From assembly GCA_022316685.1 (NCBI GenBank), contig JAKJHU010000335.1, forward strand, positions 62,001 through 126,000: a stretch of DNA of 64,000 nucleotides, given 5' to 3'. The notes beneath the pieces are model-generated. The model did no database searches. It saw only the letters and a program-made list of their open reading frames with translations, and was not told where the DNA came from. Made by a program: the position numbers and the translations under genes. The DNA is from Progne subis subis. Lineage: Eukaryota; Chordata; Aves; Passeriformes; Hirundinidae. Of this stretch, positions 11,930-23,040 are shown in pieces (position 1 is the first letter of the stretch; the number at the start of each line of letters is the position of its first letter).

Positions 11930-12038
11930 AATCACAGAATCAGCAAGATTGGAAAAGACCTTGGACATCATCAAGTCCAACCTGTGCCTTGACACTCCCT
12001 TATCTCCTTTGAGACTCCTCTTCTCCAGGATAAACAAC
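11930..12038 (-). mobile_element. CR1 3' end fragment, head-to-head with the next element
   Basis: GAATCACAGAATCAGCAAG followed by ~100 bases of reversed CR1 3' sequence, equivalent to 4937-5045. It breaks abruptly at about 12038, where plus-oriented CR1 begins. Confidence 0.8.
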
Positions 12039-12492
12039 CGACAGGTTGGGGACAGAGTGCCTGGACAGCACCCAGCCAGAAAGGGACCTGGGGGGACTGA
12101 TGGACAGCAGGCTGGACATGAGCCAGCAGTGTGCCCAGGTTGCTAAGACAGCCAATGGCACCTGGTCTAGATCATGAATGGTGTGGACATCAGGAGCAGG
12201 GCAGTGATTCTTCCCCAGTGCTCGGCACTGTTTGGGCAGCACCTCAAGTGCTGTGTCTAGTTCTGGGCCCTCAGTTTAGGAAAGACATGGAGGGGCTGGA
12301 GTGTGTCCAGAGAAGAGCGAGAAGGCTGGTGAGGGGTCTGGAAAACAAGTCCTGTGAGGAGCGGCTGAGGGAGCTGGGGTTGTTTATCCTGGAGAAGAGG
12401 AGGCTCAGGGAAGACAAGGCAGTATCAGGGCACAGGCTAGACTTGATGATCTCCAAGGTGTTCTCAAACCTTGCTGATTCTGTGATTCTCTG
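12039..12492 (+). mobile_element. CR1 LINE 3' fragment, plus orientation
   Basis: Sense CR1 sequence through the 'gccagcagtgtgcccaggt', 'gagcggctgagggagctggg' and 'ttctgtgattctctg' landmarks. It is homologous to 4937-5270 reversed. With the preceding element it forms a small inverted pair. Confidence 0.85.
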
Positions 12493-12499
12493 AAACCAC

Positions 12500-13640
12500 C
12501 CTTGCAGCAGTTGCAGGATGAGCCTTGGGCCTCCTCTTCAGAAGGTCCAGCAGCCCAGGTGCCTCAGCTTCTCCTCACAGCCCCAAAGCCCGTCCTGTCT
12601 GTCCTGCAGAGCCTCTGCAGCTCCTCCTCCTTGCCCAGAACAGGGAGCCCCAGAGCCAGACACAGCAGACCAGATGTGCCCCAGCTTCTCATAGCCCCAA
12701 AGCCCATCCTGTCTGTCCTGCACAGCCTCTGCAGCTCCTCCTCCTTGCCCAGAACAGGGACCCCACAGCCAGACACAGCAGCCCAGATGTGCCCCCCTGG
12801 CCTGTGGTGCCTCCGGCAAGGGAGCAGCATGTGGCACTGCAGGAGCCTGCAGACAATTCCTGAAGCACTTGGAGGATGATCCTGCTCCCCAAAGGACATT
12901 CCCATGGTACCAACTCAGGAAATGAAATGGGGAGTGGGTCCAGGGAGGAAAGGGCAACCAGGGATGGGCTGTTTGCAGGGGAGGGAACAGGGAGGGGCAA
13001 AATTAAGAAATTTGTACCAGGAAGGGTAAAGAAAGCCAAGGTGAAACAAAGGAAATGCTCAGGGTAGTTTGGGGGTGGCCGCCAGGCAGGCCTGGCTCTG
13101 AGCAACAACGTCTGCAGTGGCACAGGAAACTCACAGCTCATGGGAACAATGTTTCTGGATGACTTCAGAGGCCACCACAAAGCTGAGTGGTTTCCCTGCT
13201 GTCCCCCAGCCCTTCCTGGCCCCAGGGGCTGATGGCATTTGTGCTCACTCAGGTTCATCTCCCCACACCAACACCATGGAGGTGCTCACGCCTGCTCTGG
13301 GCAGTGCAAACAGGGGCTCCTGAGCCAGTGCTGCCGTGTCTGTGCCTGCAAGGATGCGGCACCTGTGTGAGCTGGGGGAGAGGCCAGGGCTGCAGAGGGG
13401 GGATGTTGTTGGCAGGTGCATGAGGACGCTCTGGGACGCCGCCCTGGGGTGTCCAGCGCAGTGGGGATGGATCAGCCCCTGCTCTGCTGCTCATTCCCAT
13501 CTCCACCAGGGACCTTGCAGAGCCCCAGCCATGCTGTTTGCCCCCAGCCTGCCCACGGCCACCCTGGGGCTGCTCACGGGGCTTTTCTCTGCTGAGCATT
13601 GGCCTGGGCATGTTCTGGAGAGAGCCTGGGCAAGGAGCCT
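12500..13640 (-). repeat. Duplicated GC-rich block, right copy (inverted)
   Basis: Reverse-complement counterpart of 3895-4936. It has an extra internal duplication: the 'aacagggagccc/cagccagacacagcag' unit appears twice, at 12640-12670 and 12755-12785, while the left copy has it once. Confidence 0.8.
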
Positions 13641-14250
13641 CAAGCCCTGTCTTGCCATGCAAGATGTAACAAAAAAAATATATTCTATTACCATCTGTTA
13701 AAACCAGGAGGGCAGGTTGTTTATCTCTTCCATGACCCATTCATTCCTCATATCTCTGAGGGGCATCTTCTCTTAATGGCCCAGCTGTTAAAACCAAATG
13801 GGGCAGTGTTCTTTATCTCTTCCACACCCCATCCTCCCTCCAGGGAGATATCTTCTGTTAATGGGCCATTGAGTCTCACTGCATGACTGATAAAATTACA
13901 TCATCCCATTGTGAGATGCTCCACCCAGAGGGAGGAGCCAAGCATTCCCACCTGGATATAAACTGAGATTTAAAGCACCAGGAGCAGCCTGGTTTCCACT
14001 GGATTCCCAGAGGAAGACCAGACTCATCTACACCACCACTGGACGTTCAAAGGAAAACTACACCCTTCTACAAGATCATTGCTTCAACAAAACCACTGTC
14101 ACTCCAGGAGGACTGCAGCCACGATTTGATTGCACTGCTAGCAACACCCTGACTACCCGGGTGTCAGGTTAGATTCTGTCTTATTTTTTGGGCTTTTTTG
14201 GTGGTGGTGTTTTTTACTACTGCACTTTTAGTTTAATTTTATTGAAGAAT
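13625..14250 (+). mobile_element. LTR upstream of zinc-finger gene 1
   Basis: The U3-like region holds two tandem ~95-bp units beginning CTGTTAAAACCA at about 13693 and 13788. TATAAA follows at 13957-13962, then ~280 bases resembling R/U5. Related copies: 11195-11440 (-), 34915-35420 (-) and 38285-38750 (+). The end is not sharply defined. It lies about 0.7 kb before the zinc-finger start codon on the same strand. Confidence 0.65.
13951..13966 (+). promoter_or_regulatory. TATA box of the LTR
   Basis: CCTGGATATAAACTGA. The equivalent in the inverted locus reads GGATATAAGCTGA on the minus strand near 35181-35195. The third copy near 38474 is altered (GGATAGAATCTG), suggesting loss there. Confidence 0.5.
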
Positions 14251-14965
14251 GGATATTCCTATTGCCATGTCTTTACTTGGAAGCCCGTTAATTTCAAAAC
14301 TATAATTCAAATAGAGGAGGTTTGTATTTTCCATTCCATGGGAGGCTCCTGCCTTCCATAGCAGACCCCTGTCTTACCAGCCCAAGACAGGGGGAGCTTG
14401 GCTCAGATATCCTGAGTGGTCCCTGGGTTGGGTTTTTTTGTTTGGAGATGTTTTGAGAAGTAAGAACTCCAAAGCTGGGTGGAAAATGGCCCTTGGGGTG
14501 ACATTGGGGGGTCCCAGTGGTGGCTGCTGGCAGAGGCAGCCTGGAGGAGCAGAGCCCTCTGTCCCCCAGGACCCCAGATGCTGGGGAGCACTGCAATTTG
14601 CAGGACCCTCAACAGTTTGGAGAGGGGCAGGGGGTACTCCTTGGAGCCCCTGCACCCCAAAGCAGAGAATAAGGGGAGAAGGGACTCTGGGAACCCAAAA
14701 CCCCCAGCATTCCTAAATAGAAAATGGAAAAGGGGGGAGCTTTTCAGATTCTTGGGATTCTCAGCAGCCTGGGGAGGGCAGGGAGACCAGAGACAGGAAA
14801 CTCCAGAAAGGAATTTTCAGGGCTGCTCTTGGTGTTTGATAGGCTATTAGGGACTCCAGATGTCTGGTGACTTGTAGAGATGGACTTGAGTAGAGGGACA
14901 TTCAAACTCAACAAACTCATCCCTTGCTTTTGCCCAAACCAGGATTTCCCATTCCCAAACCTTGT
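14250..14965. other. Spacer between LTR and zinc-finger exon
   Basis: No gene is evident. A possible splice acceptor, TTTTGCCCAAACCAG, lies at about 14927-14941 just before the presumed first coding exon. This spacer is absent from the inverted locus, where LTR and exon nearly touch. Confidence 0.45.
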
Positions 14966-14969
14966 CCGG

Positions 14970-16045
14970 ATGGAGGAGGAGGCTGTGAGAAAGAGGAAGA
15001 TGCCCCGGGACAGCCAGGAAGGTGAGGAGGAAGTCAGTTCCCCTTTTCCCCTCTCTCCTGCTCCATCTCCCAGCCCAGCACGGCCCTCGGCTGCAGGACA
15101 ATGCCTCTGCCAATGCTGTCCTGCTGGGGATGTGTTGGGAGAATCTCCTTCCCCTTCCCTGTGGCATGGAGGCAAATCCCATCCTGTCCTTGTCCTTCCA
15201 CCCCTAGACAAGGAGCTGAGGATGGAGACCAGGGAGGACAAATCCCTGCATCAGAAACTCATGGAAGAGGTCGTTTTGAGCTGCTCCATGGCAGAGGAAT
15301 CCAGTGGGGAGGAAAAGATACAGAGATCTTGTGGGAGGAGGGGTTCCAAACCCATTCCAGGGTGCTCTGAGGAGGAAAGACCCACCCTGTGCCAGGAAAG
15401 TGGACAGAGCTTCAGCCAGAGCAACACCCCTGTCCAGCACCAGATCATTTACACCAGGGAGAGGCCCTACGAATGTTCCGAGTGCAGGAAGAGGTTTCAG
15501 ACCAGCTCCAATCTCCTCCAGCACCAGCAGATTCACACAGAGGAGAGGCCCTTCCGCTGCCCTGACTGCAGGAAGGGCTTCAAGCAAAACTCCACCCTCA
15601 TTACCCACCAGCGCATCCACACTGGGGAGAGGCCCTACGAGTGTGAGCAATGTGGGAAAAGCTTCAGCCAGAGCTCCAACTTGATCCACCACCAGAACAT
15701 CCATGCTGAGGAAAGGCATACAAGTGTGGGGAATGTGGGAAGGGCTTCAACCAGAGGTCCCAACTGATCATCCACCAAATGATCCACACTGGGAAGAGGC
15801 CCTACGAGTGTTCTGAGTGTAGGAAGAGGTTTCAGACTAGCTCCACTCTCATTGTACATCAGCAGATTCACACAGAGGAGAGGCCCTTCCACTGCCACGA
15901 CTGCAGGAAGGGCTTCAAGCGCAACTTCCACCTCATCAGGCACCAGCGCATCCACACTGGGGAGAGGCCCTACGAGTGTCCCCAGTGTGGGAAGAGCTTC
16001 ACCCAGAGGTCTCACCTGAGCCAACATCAACAGAGGCACCGGTAA
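14970..16045 (+). pseudogene. C2H2 zinc-finger gene 1, one frameshift
   Basis: Avian-type C2H2 zinc-finger protein, expected to bind DNA in the nucleus. The start ATG at 14970 gives [18 protein letters not shown] 186-bp intron with GT at 15022 and AG at 15206-15207 removes a proline-rich stretch and joins Q-E-D-K-E-L in phase. Exon 2 has a short acidic leader, one degenerate finger (~15385-15455), then seven standard fingers (C-X2-C-X12-H-X3-H) with TGERPYE-type linkers. One base is missing near 15717, at the linker before finger 4 (GAAAGGCATAC where CC is expected), which shifts the frame; the correct frame resumes with three complete fingers to the stop at 16043-16045. A ninth, degenerate finger follows the stop. 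No KRAB or SCAN domain is seen. A single missing base in a CC pair could be a sequencing error, so the gene may be intact. An inverted paralogue lies at 33534-34897. Confidence 0.8.
15022..15207 (+). other. Intron of zinc-finger gene 1
   Basis: 186 bases, donor AAG|GTGAGG and acceptor CACCCCTAG|ACAAGG. The inverted paralogue has an intron of the same length with the same boundaries, which supports the splice assignment and shows the duplication was DNA-mediated, not a retrocopy. Confidence 0.75.
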
Positions 16046-17035
16046 GGGAATCCCTGCGAGTGTCCCGACTGTGGGGAAAGCTTCCTGCACTGCTCCAAAC
16101 TCCATCCCCCATCAGGGGACCCACATTGCAAAGACACTGGGCTGGTGGTCATTTAGTTTGGTGGTTCATGATATCCTTTTGATTCATCTTCCTCCCTTTT
16201 AAACCAGCAAAATTGGGCTGAAAATCAACAAGTTGATCAAAGGCATCTCAATGCTCGCTTTTTACTTCTGTTTCTAAAGAATCTGGCAATCCAGATGATA
16301 CTTGGGAGGATTTGGGGGTATTTGGTGTGGTTGTCTCCATTTCTTATCGCTCAAAGAGACAAGAGGGTTTGATCTGTCACATCAAAAACACTCATTGCCA
16401 ATGAAAACTACTCAATTCCACCCCAAAATTATTTAATTCCTGAGCCCCTCAGTGTGGAATGGGGTTGGAAAGGGGTTGGGCAAAGTGGGATGCAGATCAG
16501 GAGGGGTGAGGTGAGCATTGGATGGGCAGGATGGGTGGGATGGGGATTGGGAGGGGTGGGATGGGAGAAATAGGGCTTGGGAAGGGGTTTTGATGTCCAG
16601 GAGAGCTGAGATGGGTTTGGGTGGGGATTGGGAGGGTGTGGTGAAGTCTGGAATGAGACACCCACAGGTCTGGGATGATGAAGGGAGGGGGAACCTGTTC
16701 TTGAGTGAGTTTTTGGGTATTCCACGTTCTTGAAGGGATTTTGGTGCATCCCAGGTTTCTGAGGTAGTTTTGGGATGGTCACTGCCTCAGCCCCAGCCGT
16801 TGCAGTGTCTGATGCAGCACCAAAGTGGCTGCCAAGCCCCTGGCACCCTGAAAACCCCACCTGTGAGAGGGGCCAGAGCAGGTGAGGCTGTGACACAGCT
16901 GTGACCCTGACACGTCCCACGGCCCCGGAGCTCACAGCAGCTGAGATGGCACTGGATCCAAGGCCCATTTGTGGATCTTTCTCTCTCTCTTCTCCTGACT
17001 TCCTCTTCTCAAAATCTGGATAACTTGAAGTTGTA
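16046..17035 (+). repeat. 3' flank of zinc-finger gene 1, palindrome block 3
   Basis: Matches 32310-33430 in reverse complement down to the 'gagaagaggaagtcagga' tract. It holds a GGGATGGG-rich low-complexity section at 16490-16690. It probably contains the 3' UTR; no coding frame is supported. Confidence 0.75.
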
Positions 17036-17038
17036 GGG

Positions 17039-17419
17039 TGTCCTAGGGTAACTTTATGATGCTTGTATCCCCAATCGTCTGTTCTGTTTGAACTCTGTAT
17101 ATTGAGTCCTGTGCCTTTAAGACTGGTTCTAAGAGCAAGGAGAAGCGCGGAGTTTGTTTTGAGAAAACTGCCTGACTCCTCCACATTCTTCTCCAGACGG
17201 TGCTCAGACCTGTGCTCCTAACTGGTGATTTTTGTCAAATATGCTAATCTGCTACAATTATAGAACTGTATTCACCTTTTGGGGGGCTGAGCGTTTTGTG
17301 GACATTTTCCATATCTGGCCCTTGGAGGCCTCCAATAAAGATCAGCCTTTCTACTACCTCCTCTATAATATTATCTCCAAGGCTGTTACTTTATTTCTGG
17401 GTTCCTGAAGGCATCAACA
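17039..17419 (+). mobile_element. Solo LTR, chimeric relative of the ERV-L LTR
   Basis: Starts TGTCCTAGGGTAAC and matches the first ~175 bases of the provirus LTRs at 23718 and 29767 almost perfectly. It then switches to unrelated sequence with AATAAA at 17334-17339 and ends in CAACA. No target duplication is clear. It may be a recombinant or a different subfamily sharing U3. Confidence 0.65.
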
Positions 17420-17655
17420 CAGCCGGGCCTCATGGCACCAGGAGAGCTCTGTGACACAAGGACATCTTGGGGAACCAAGTTTTAACTGCAAACACAGCGG
17501 GGCCTCATGGAAGCCAGGTGCCCCTTGGATAGTGCCAGGGCACGTAGAGCTCAGTGTCCACTGTGACACAGCACAGCCCCACGGAACCCAGCAGAGCATT
17601 GTGACAACAGGGAATCTCATGGATGCAAGGCTCTCCTTAGGCAAAGTGGGGCCTC
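17405..17655. repeat. Minisatellite related to 5565-5800, opposite orientation
   Basis: Degenerate units with GGGCCTCATGGAACC/GGCACC, AAGG and CTGTGACACA/TTGTGACAAC. It overlaps the LTR end slightly and leads directly into the olfactory-receptor fragment. Confidence 0.65.
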
Positions 17656-17661
17656 CTAGGA

Positions 17662-18045
17662 CACACAGCCTTTTCCACATGCCTCCCTCACCTGGCTGTG
17701 GTGTCCTTGTTTGTCAGCAGTGGTTTATTTGCCCACCTGAAGCCCCCCTCCATCTCCTCCCCATCCCTGGATCTGGCCCTGTCAGTTCTGTACTCGCTGG
17801 TGCCTCCAGCCCTGAACCCCCTCATCTACAGCCTGAGGGATAAGAGACTCGTGGAGTCCCTGAGGGAACTGCTGGCTGGATTTCAGAAGCAAAAACCTGC
17901 CTCTTTTCTTCTGCAGAACCTTCTGAATAACTTATTTCAATCTCAGACTTTGTGTCCTTTTTTTCCATTTTTGCACTTTTTAAATACATTCCTACTGTTA
18001 TGTTTTCCAGAAACAAATATCACTACTCACAGCATTTCTACATGA
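17662..18045 (+). pseudogene. Olfactory receptor 3' fragment (family 14 type)
   Basis: Only TM6 to the tail of a receptor closely related to that at 2351-3331 is present: AFSTCLPHLAVVSLFVSSG, then PPALNPLIYSLRDKR. The N-terminal ~230 residues are absent, replaced by minisatellite DNA with a break just before the AFSTC segment. The frame stays open to 18045, past the receptor's normal end. It cannot encode a receptor by itself. The break could reflect deletion mediated by the minisatellite. Confidence 0.85.
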
Positions 18046-18099
18046 GTATCTGCCATTATTTGGTATCTCAATGACTTGCAGAAGTTTTGTTCTCTATGC

Positions 18100-19035
18100 A
18101 ACTGAATAAAATAATGATCTTTTGCAGATGTGGAGGAAAGAGGCTCACAGCAGAGCCAGCACAGACAGGGACAAGGGCCCTGGCTCTTTCCACATCTGCT
18201 CTTCCCAGCTCCATACTCCCCTTCCCAGCCCTCCTGTGGGTGCAAGGCCGGAGTGCTCGGGCAGTTTGGTCACTGTCCTGCTGCATGTCCGTGCTGTGAC
18301 CATCCTCCTCAGCAAGGGCCTCAGAAAGCAAAGGCCACATGTGTAAGGACAGAAATAACAACTGAGATCAATTCTCTACTTCCCATCAGCAGACAATGTC
18401 CAGCCAGCTCCTGGCAGGAAAGGATGGAGTACATGTCCTTTGTGCTTGGCATGAGAAATGTCTCAATAATAAAAGACATCCACAGCCCTCACCGCCACCC
18501 CCATTGCCCTTCTTTCCCCTCAGTTTATTGCTGACCATGACGTCACAAGGAATGGGAGCTCCCTTGGGTCAGCCCAGCCCAGCTGTCCCCTCCCTGTGCC
18601 CTCAGGAACACTTTCCCACCCCCAGCCCATTGGATGGGGGGTGTCAGACATGCCCTGGGCAGAGGTCAGGGCAGGGCTGGCCATGTGAGGGCAGAGCCAG
18701 GGGGGCAGCGAGATGGGAGTGTGCAGCAGCTGTGGGACAGGGCAGGACAAGCTGTGCTGGACATGGCCAAGGGCCCTGGCAGGGCTGGCAGTGCCCAGGA
18801 GAAGCCAAGTCCTGGTGTCCTGGGGCACAGCAGCCTCTGTGCCACCAAGGGCTGTGAGGAGACACCTTGTCCTGAGGCCCTGGGGCCTCCTGGCACAGTC
18901 CCAGCAAAGCTGGGCACTGTCAGCCCCTTGTGCTGCCCTCAGCATCCCCCTCACATCCCAGTGGCCTCAAGGATGTGCTGGAAGGAGTCCCTGGGGAGCC
19001 TTGGTCAGCAATGGCCCTGGGGGGCTCCTGAATGC
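18100..19035. other. Unrecognised GC-rich stretch
   Basis: Several overlapping frames occur on both strands. No domain, start context or splice pattern supports a gene. Confidence 0.4.
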
Positions 19036-19039
19036 TCCC

Positions 19040-20480
19040 AGGGACTGCAGGTTTTTTCAAAGGACTTTGGGTTTTGCTTTTGCCTTGGTGTCTCTGAGAG
19101 GTTTGTGCAATCATGGGCTCCAATTATCTGCTTTAATTAGTCCCTTGAGAGGCTTTGTGGGTAATGAAACTCAGTGGGGCTCATTAATGCTTCAAGGTAC
19201 TTCAGTTGTTTTAAGGTACTTGGGGTTTCCCTTTTAAAACTGACTCTGTGAGAAGTTTGTGCCATCATGGCCTCCAATTATCTACTTTAACAAGTCCCTT
19301 GGGATTCTTAGTCAGTAAAAACACTCAGTGGATGTCATTAATACTTCAGAATACTCAAGATTTATTAAAGAACTCTCTTTAACACTGAATCTGAGAGGTT
19401 TGTTAAATCATGTCCTCTAAGTTTCTGCTTTAATGAGTCCCTTGAGATTCTTAACCAGTAACAACACTCAGTGTGGCTCATTAAGGCTTCAAGGTACTCA
19501 GGGGTAGTTTAAGTACTCCTTTGTGCCACTGAGTCTTGTTATAAATAAATTCTATTCAAATAATCTATGTTTTAGTTACTTAATTGTTAAGTAATTCCAT
19601 TAAGATTGTTAATGCTATTTCTGTATAAAGAATTTGCCTTATTCCTGTTTTTATACTGATTTATCACCTTATTTACTTGTTTGTTAATTAAGAATTCACC
19701 TTATTACCTGTATCTCTGCTCCCATTCGCCAGATAGTGTCTGAATATGCAAATAAAAAGAACACTGGAATTCTGGAAACAACTCAAGAACAAGAGACTCT
19801 GAAAAGCAGGGAACCAAAGTAAAATCCAGGACCGTAGTTGCATTTTAGACTTGTGGAAGAGGTACAGGGGTGTGCTGAAGCAGCTTTATTTAGTCGCCGT
19901 GACCTGAGAAGGAGTCCCCCATCGCTGGATGACCCCTGATCAGCGACGCGAAACGGACTCCCCGGCAAGGGAAAAAGCCCGTGAGGGGGGGTGGGAGTCC
20001 CCAGCTTTGCTGTGACGTGAAGCTGTGTGTACCTCCTCCTCCACGTTGCCAAGGGAGCAAGCAAGCTCTCCCCCAAGGCCAAGCTTGATAATAAAGAAAC
20101 ATACAAAACAGCAAGTCTCTGACTCTCTTTTTTTCCCAGAACAAGTCTCTGAGAGGTTTTTGAAATCATGGCCCCAATTATCTGCTTTAATGAGTCCCTT
20201 GAGATCTTTGCAGTGACACTCAGTGGGGCTCATTAATGCTTTGAGATTCTCAAGGTGTTTAAGGTACTTTGGGTTTTCCTTCCGACACTGAGTCTCTGAG
20301 AGGTTTTTGTGCAATCCTGGCCTCCAGTTCTCTCCTTCACCGACTCCATGAGGAGTCTGTGTTGGGGATGGACCTCTGTGGGACCCATTGAAGCATCAAG
20401 ACACTTTGGGTGTTTCCTCTGACTTTCACTCCTGGAAAGGTTTGTGCAATCTCCTCTTAGGCCCTGACGTTCCAGGACTC
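19040..20480. repeat. ~150-bp tandem repeat array, interrupted
   Basis: Units recur with the landmarks CTCTGAGAGGTTTGTGCAAT, TCCAATTATCTGCTTTAA, GAGTCCCTTGAGA and GGGGCTCATTAATGC. Copies begin near 19090, 19245 and 19388 and resume near 20145 and 20290; the spacing is about 145-155 bases. The array is split by the LTR at 19537-20143. Confidence 0.85.
19537..20143 (+). mobile_element. Solo LTR (607 bp) with 5-bp target duplication
   Basis: Starts TGTTATAA and ends CCCAGAACA, so it has TG...CA ends. AATAAA lies at 20090-20095, ~50 bases before the end. The flanking AGTCT at 19532-19536 and 20144-20148 is an exact 5-bp duplication, and removing the element rejoins the tandem-repeat consensus. 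Its internal region was lost by LTR-LTR recombination. It is unrelated to the other LTR families here. Confidence 0.9.
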
Positions 20481-23040
20481 AGCACCAAATCCACCATTAG
20501 ACTCATCAGGGTCATGTAAGTCCTGACAAACCATGGTTCTGCCTTGAGTTCCCTCTGGTCTAGTGCCATTCATTAGGAAGTTTTCCTATTGGAGTTATGG
20601 AGAAATATTTCAAAGAGCTTCTAAGAAATATGTATTCCTATTTTCCAGGGTGTATTTCAATACTGTTCTCATTACACAGGAGGTGGTTGCAGCATTCTGT
20701 GGTTGAAACTGAACCAGGGTCTCCCAAGGAGGTCTGGCCTGCTCAGAGAAACTGTGCCTTGAGGTCTGACCCGGTGTGGACAACCTTGCTCCACATTGCC
20801 AAAGCACATCCTATCTATTCTCACTCACCTGGGAACTGCTTTCCTTGAAGACCAGGCTGCATTTAGCCAAAGAAGAATTTTCTTCTTTTATTTTTGAAGC
20901 AATCTAAAACTCCTGAGTTTCCCCAGTGAAAACAGAAACCCTTCTCAAGTGTGGGCCAAGCCCAAGGTGCCACCAAGAGCACTGCAGCCCTGCCCTGGGC
21001 CAGGAGTGAGGGTGGATCATCATCCCAACCTGCCCTGGGCCATTGCAAGGGGCTGTGGCCATGGACACTGCACTGACCCCACTGCTGGCTTGGGATCCCT
21101 CATCCCTTCAAGTTTCCTTGGAAAGCACCCCAAGGACCCATTTCTGCAGCCAGGTTCCGTGGCCAGGGGGGATGTGGGGGGCTGCAGGTGGTCAGTGCCC
21201 CATCCCTGGAAACATTCAAGTCCAGCTGGGACAGGGCTCTGAACAACCTGATGTGGTGAAAGATGTCCCTGCTCATCCCAGGCCTGGACAAGAGGCCTGA
21301 GTGAGGCCTGAACAGCAGGCCCTGAGCCAAAGGTGACCTCTGCATCAACCTTCCAACCAAAGGTTATCTTTGTATCTGCTCATTAGTGAAATATGCATGG
21401 TCATTAGCAGTGTGATAGATGTATCCACTCATTAGTGAGACATGTATTGACCTTTCTGTGTTTAGAAGCCGGACAAGGCCATGAAATCTGACATCCGGCC
21501 TTGTTTGGGGCTGGATGGTCAAAGTCACCTCCCTTGGCTCCTCCTTGGGCCCTGGCCAGGCTTTGGGAGGGACCCAAGAGGAGGAGGAAACCAGCTGTTC
21601 CTGCCCTAGAAGTGCTGTCAGTTGGTTTATTCAGCACTAACAGAGCTGGGCCCTCTCCCAGCCAGGTTGGAGCCTCACCTGTGGCTGGAGGCACCTGTAG
21701 CAATTCCCAGTGTCCGGGAGTGGCTCTGCAGTCCTTGGCTGGGACAGCTTCCCCCAGCTGATGTGTGCATGTGGGTGATGGGAAAGTCTGAGGGGAAATG
21801 GTGATGGATGTTTCTCAATCCCTGCAGGCAATCTTTGGTAGTGATGGTTGGGTGCATTGCTGAGCTGCTCCTTTTGTGCTCCTTTGCTGCTTTGAGCTGT
21901 AGTAAATGACACTGATTCCTTCAGGTGGTGTTTGTGTTTTTGGTGCTGATCCTGCCCACTGGTAAATTAAAACTGGTGAAGTCTGGCCAGATCACATCAA
22001 AATGTCACTTTTTAAATGTAAATGTGAGGAATCAGCCCCGTCTGAAATTCCTGGATGGGCGGCCCTTCCCTAGTGCTCGCTGGCTCTAGAATGGGCTGAG
22101 GTTAGAGCACCCTATGTGGAATGGAGGAGTCAGGTAAAGGAGGCTGAACTGCTGGATGTGTTAAAATGCATCCAAAAATTGCATATGGAAAAAGGCAAAG
22201 AACTTGTGTGTTTGGGAAGATGAGGATGGATTTTGTTAACAGCACATTGGAAACAGCACCACAGAAGGAAGAATTGGTTTTGGAATGCTCCCACATGGAG
22301 TGAGAGAAGGAAGGTTTAAATCTTGAGCTCAGAGTTCTTTGTGCAAGTGAAATATAGTATTATAGTTATTATTAGTTGTAGCTATTTCAAAATATACCAT
22401 GATTTTTTTATTTTTTTTTCAATTTAATTTAAAATCAATAATGTGAAATATTGCTGATTTTTTTTTAGCTTTGGCTTTTATCATGAGTTAGCACAGTTTT
22501 GTTTTCTGGTTAGAGGGAAATGTGAAATGTTTTTCCCTGCCATCACCCTGGTTTTGTGGGGGGAGGACAGGGACCCATCAGAAAGCTGGCCGGGATATTG
22601 GCAGCTAAGCTGACCAAAGGGAAATGTCAATGTGACTTTGGAGGGGACATTTTAAACTAACCTGCTGCTGATCGGTCTCTCTCTCGCTTTGGAATCAGCC
22701 ATGAGGAATCAGCCATGAGGCCGGGCCCCTGAGAGCTGCTGCCCACATGGGAGCAGCCTGGGTTGAGCCCTTTCACAGCTCTGTGGCAGCTCTGAACTGG
22801 GCCGGCCTGGATGAGACCGAGGGGTGGAAAAAAGGACATCTGCCAGCTTCCTCCATCAGCACAGCTTTGCATTTTCTACAGCTCATGCAGCCTGGCACTT
22901 GCACGTGGCCCTTGCAACCTCGGGAGGATTTAACCCTTTCCTAGCAACATGGAGCTTTTAAAGCACAACTCCTCCTTGAGAGAAAGAAGAATGAAATCAG
23001 AGGGTACATAGGACAGACACCAAATCAAGTCATTTAGATT
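20480..23040. other. No supported gene; mixed repeat remnants
   Basis: At 20870-21310 the DNA is shared, inverted, with 40100-41720. A CR1-like piece in plus orientation lies at about 21185-21300. From 21310 to 23040 I see no repeat family or gene; 22380-22470 is a T/A-rich tract. Confidence 0.5.
20870..21310 (+). repeat. Duplicated block, inverted copy split at 40.1-41.7 kb
   Basis: The 'ggccattgcaaggggctgtggccatg' region (near 21040) matches 40675-40700 reversed, the 'gtgggccaagcccaaggtgc' region matches 41690-41710 reversed, and the CR1-like end matches 40120-40230 reversed. In the other copy an LTR (40848-41512) separates these parts. Confidence 0.7.

Noticed and set aside
15204..16105. 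Minus-strand frames across zinc-finger gene 1
   Set aside because: Same antisense periodicity as above.
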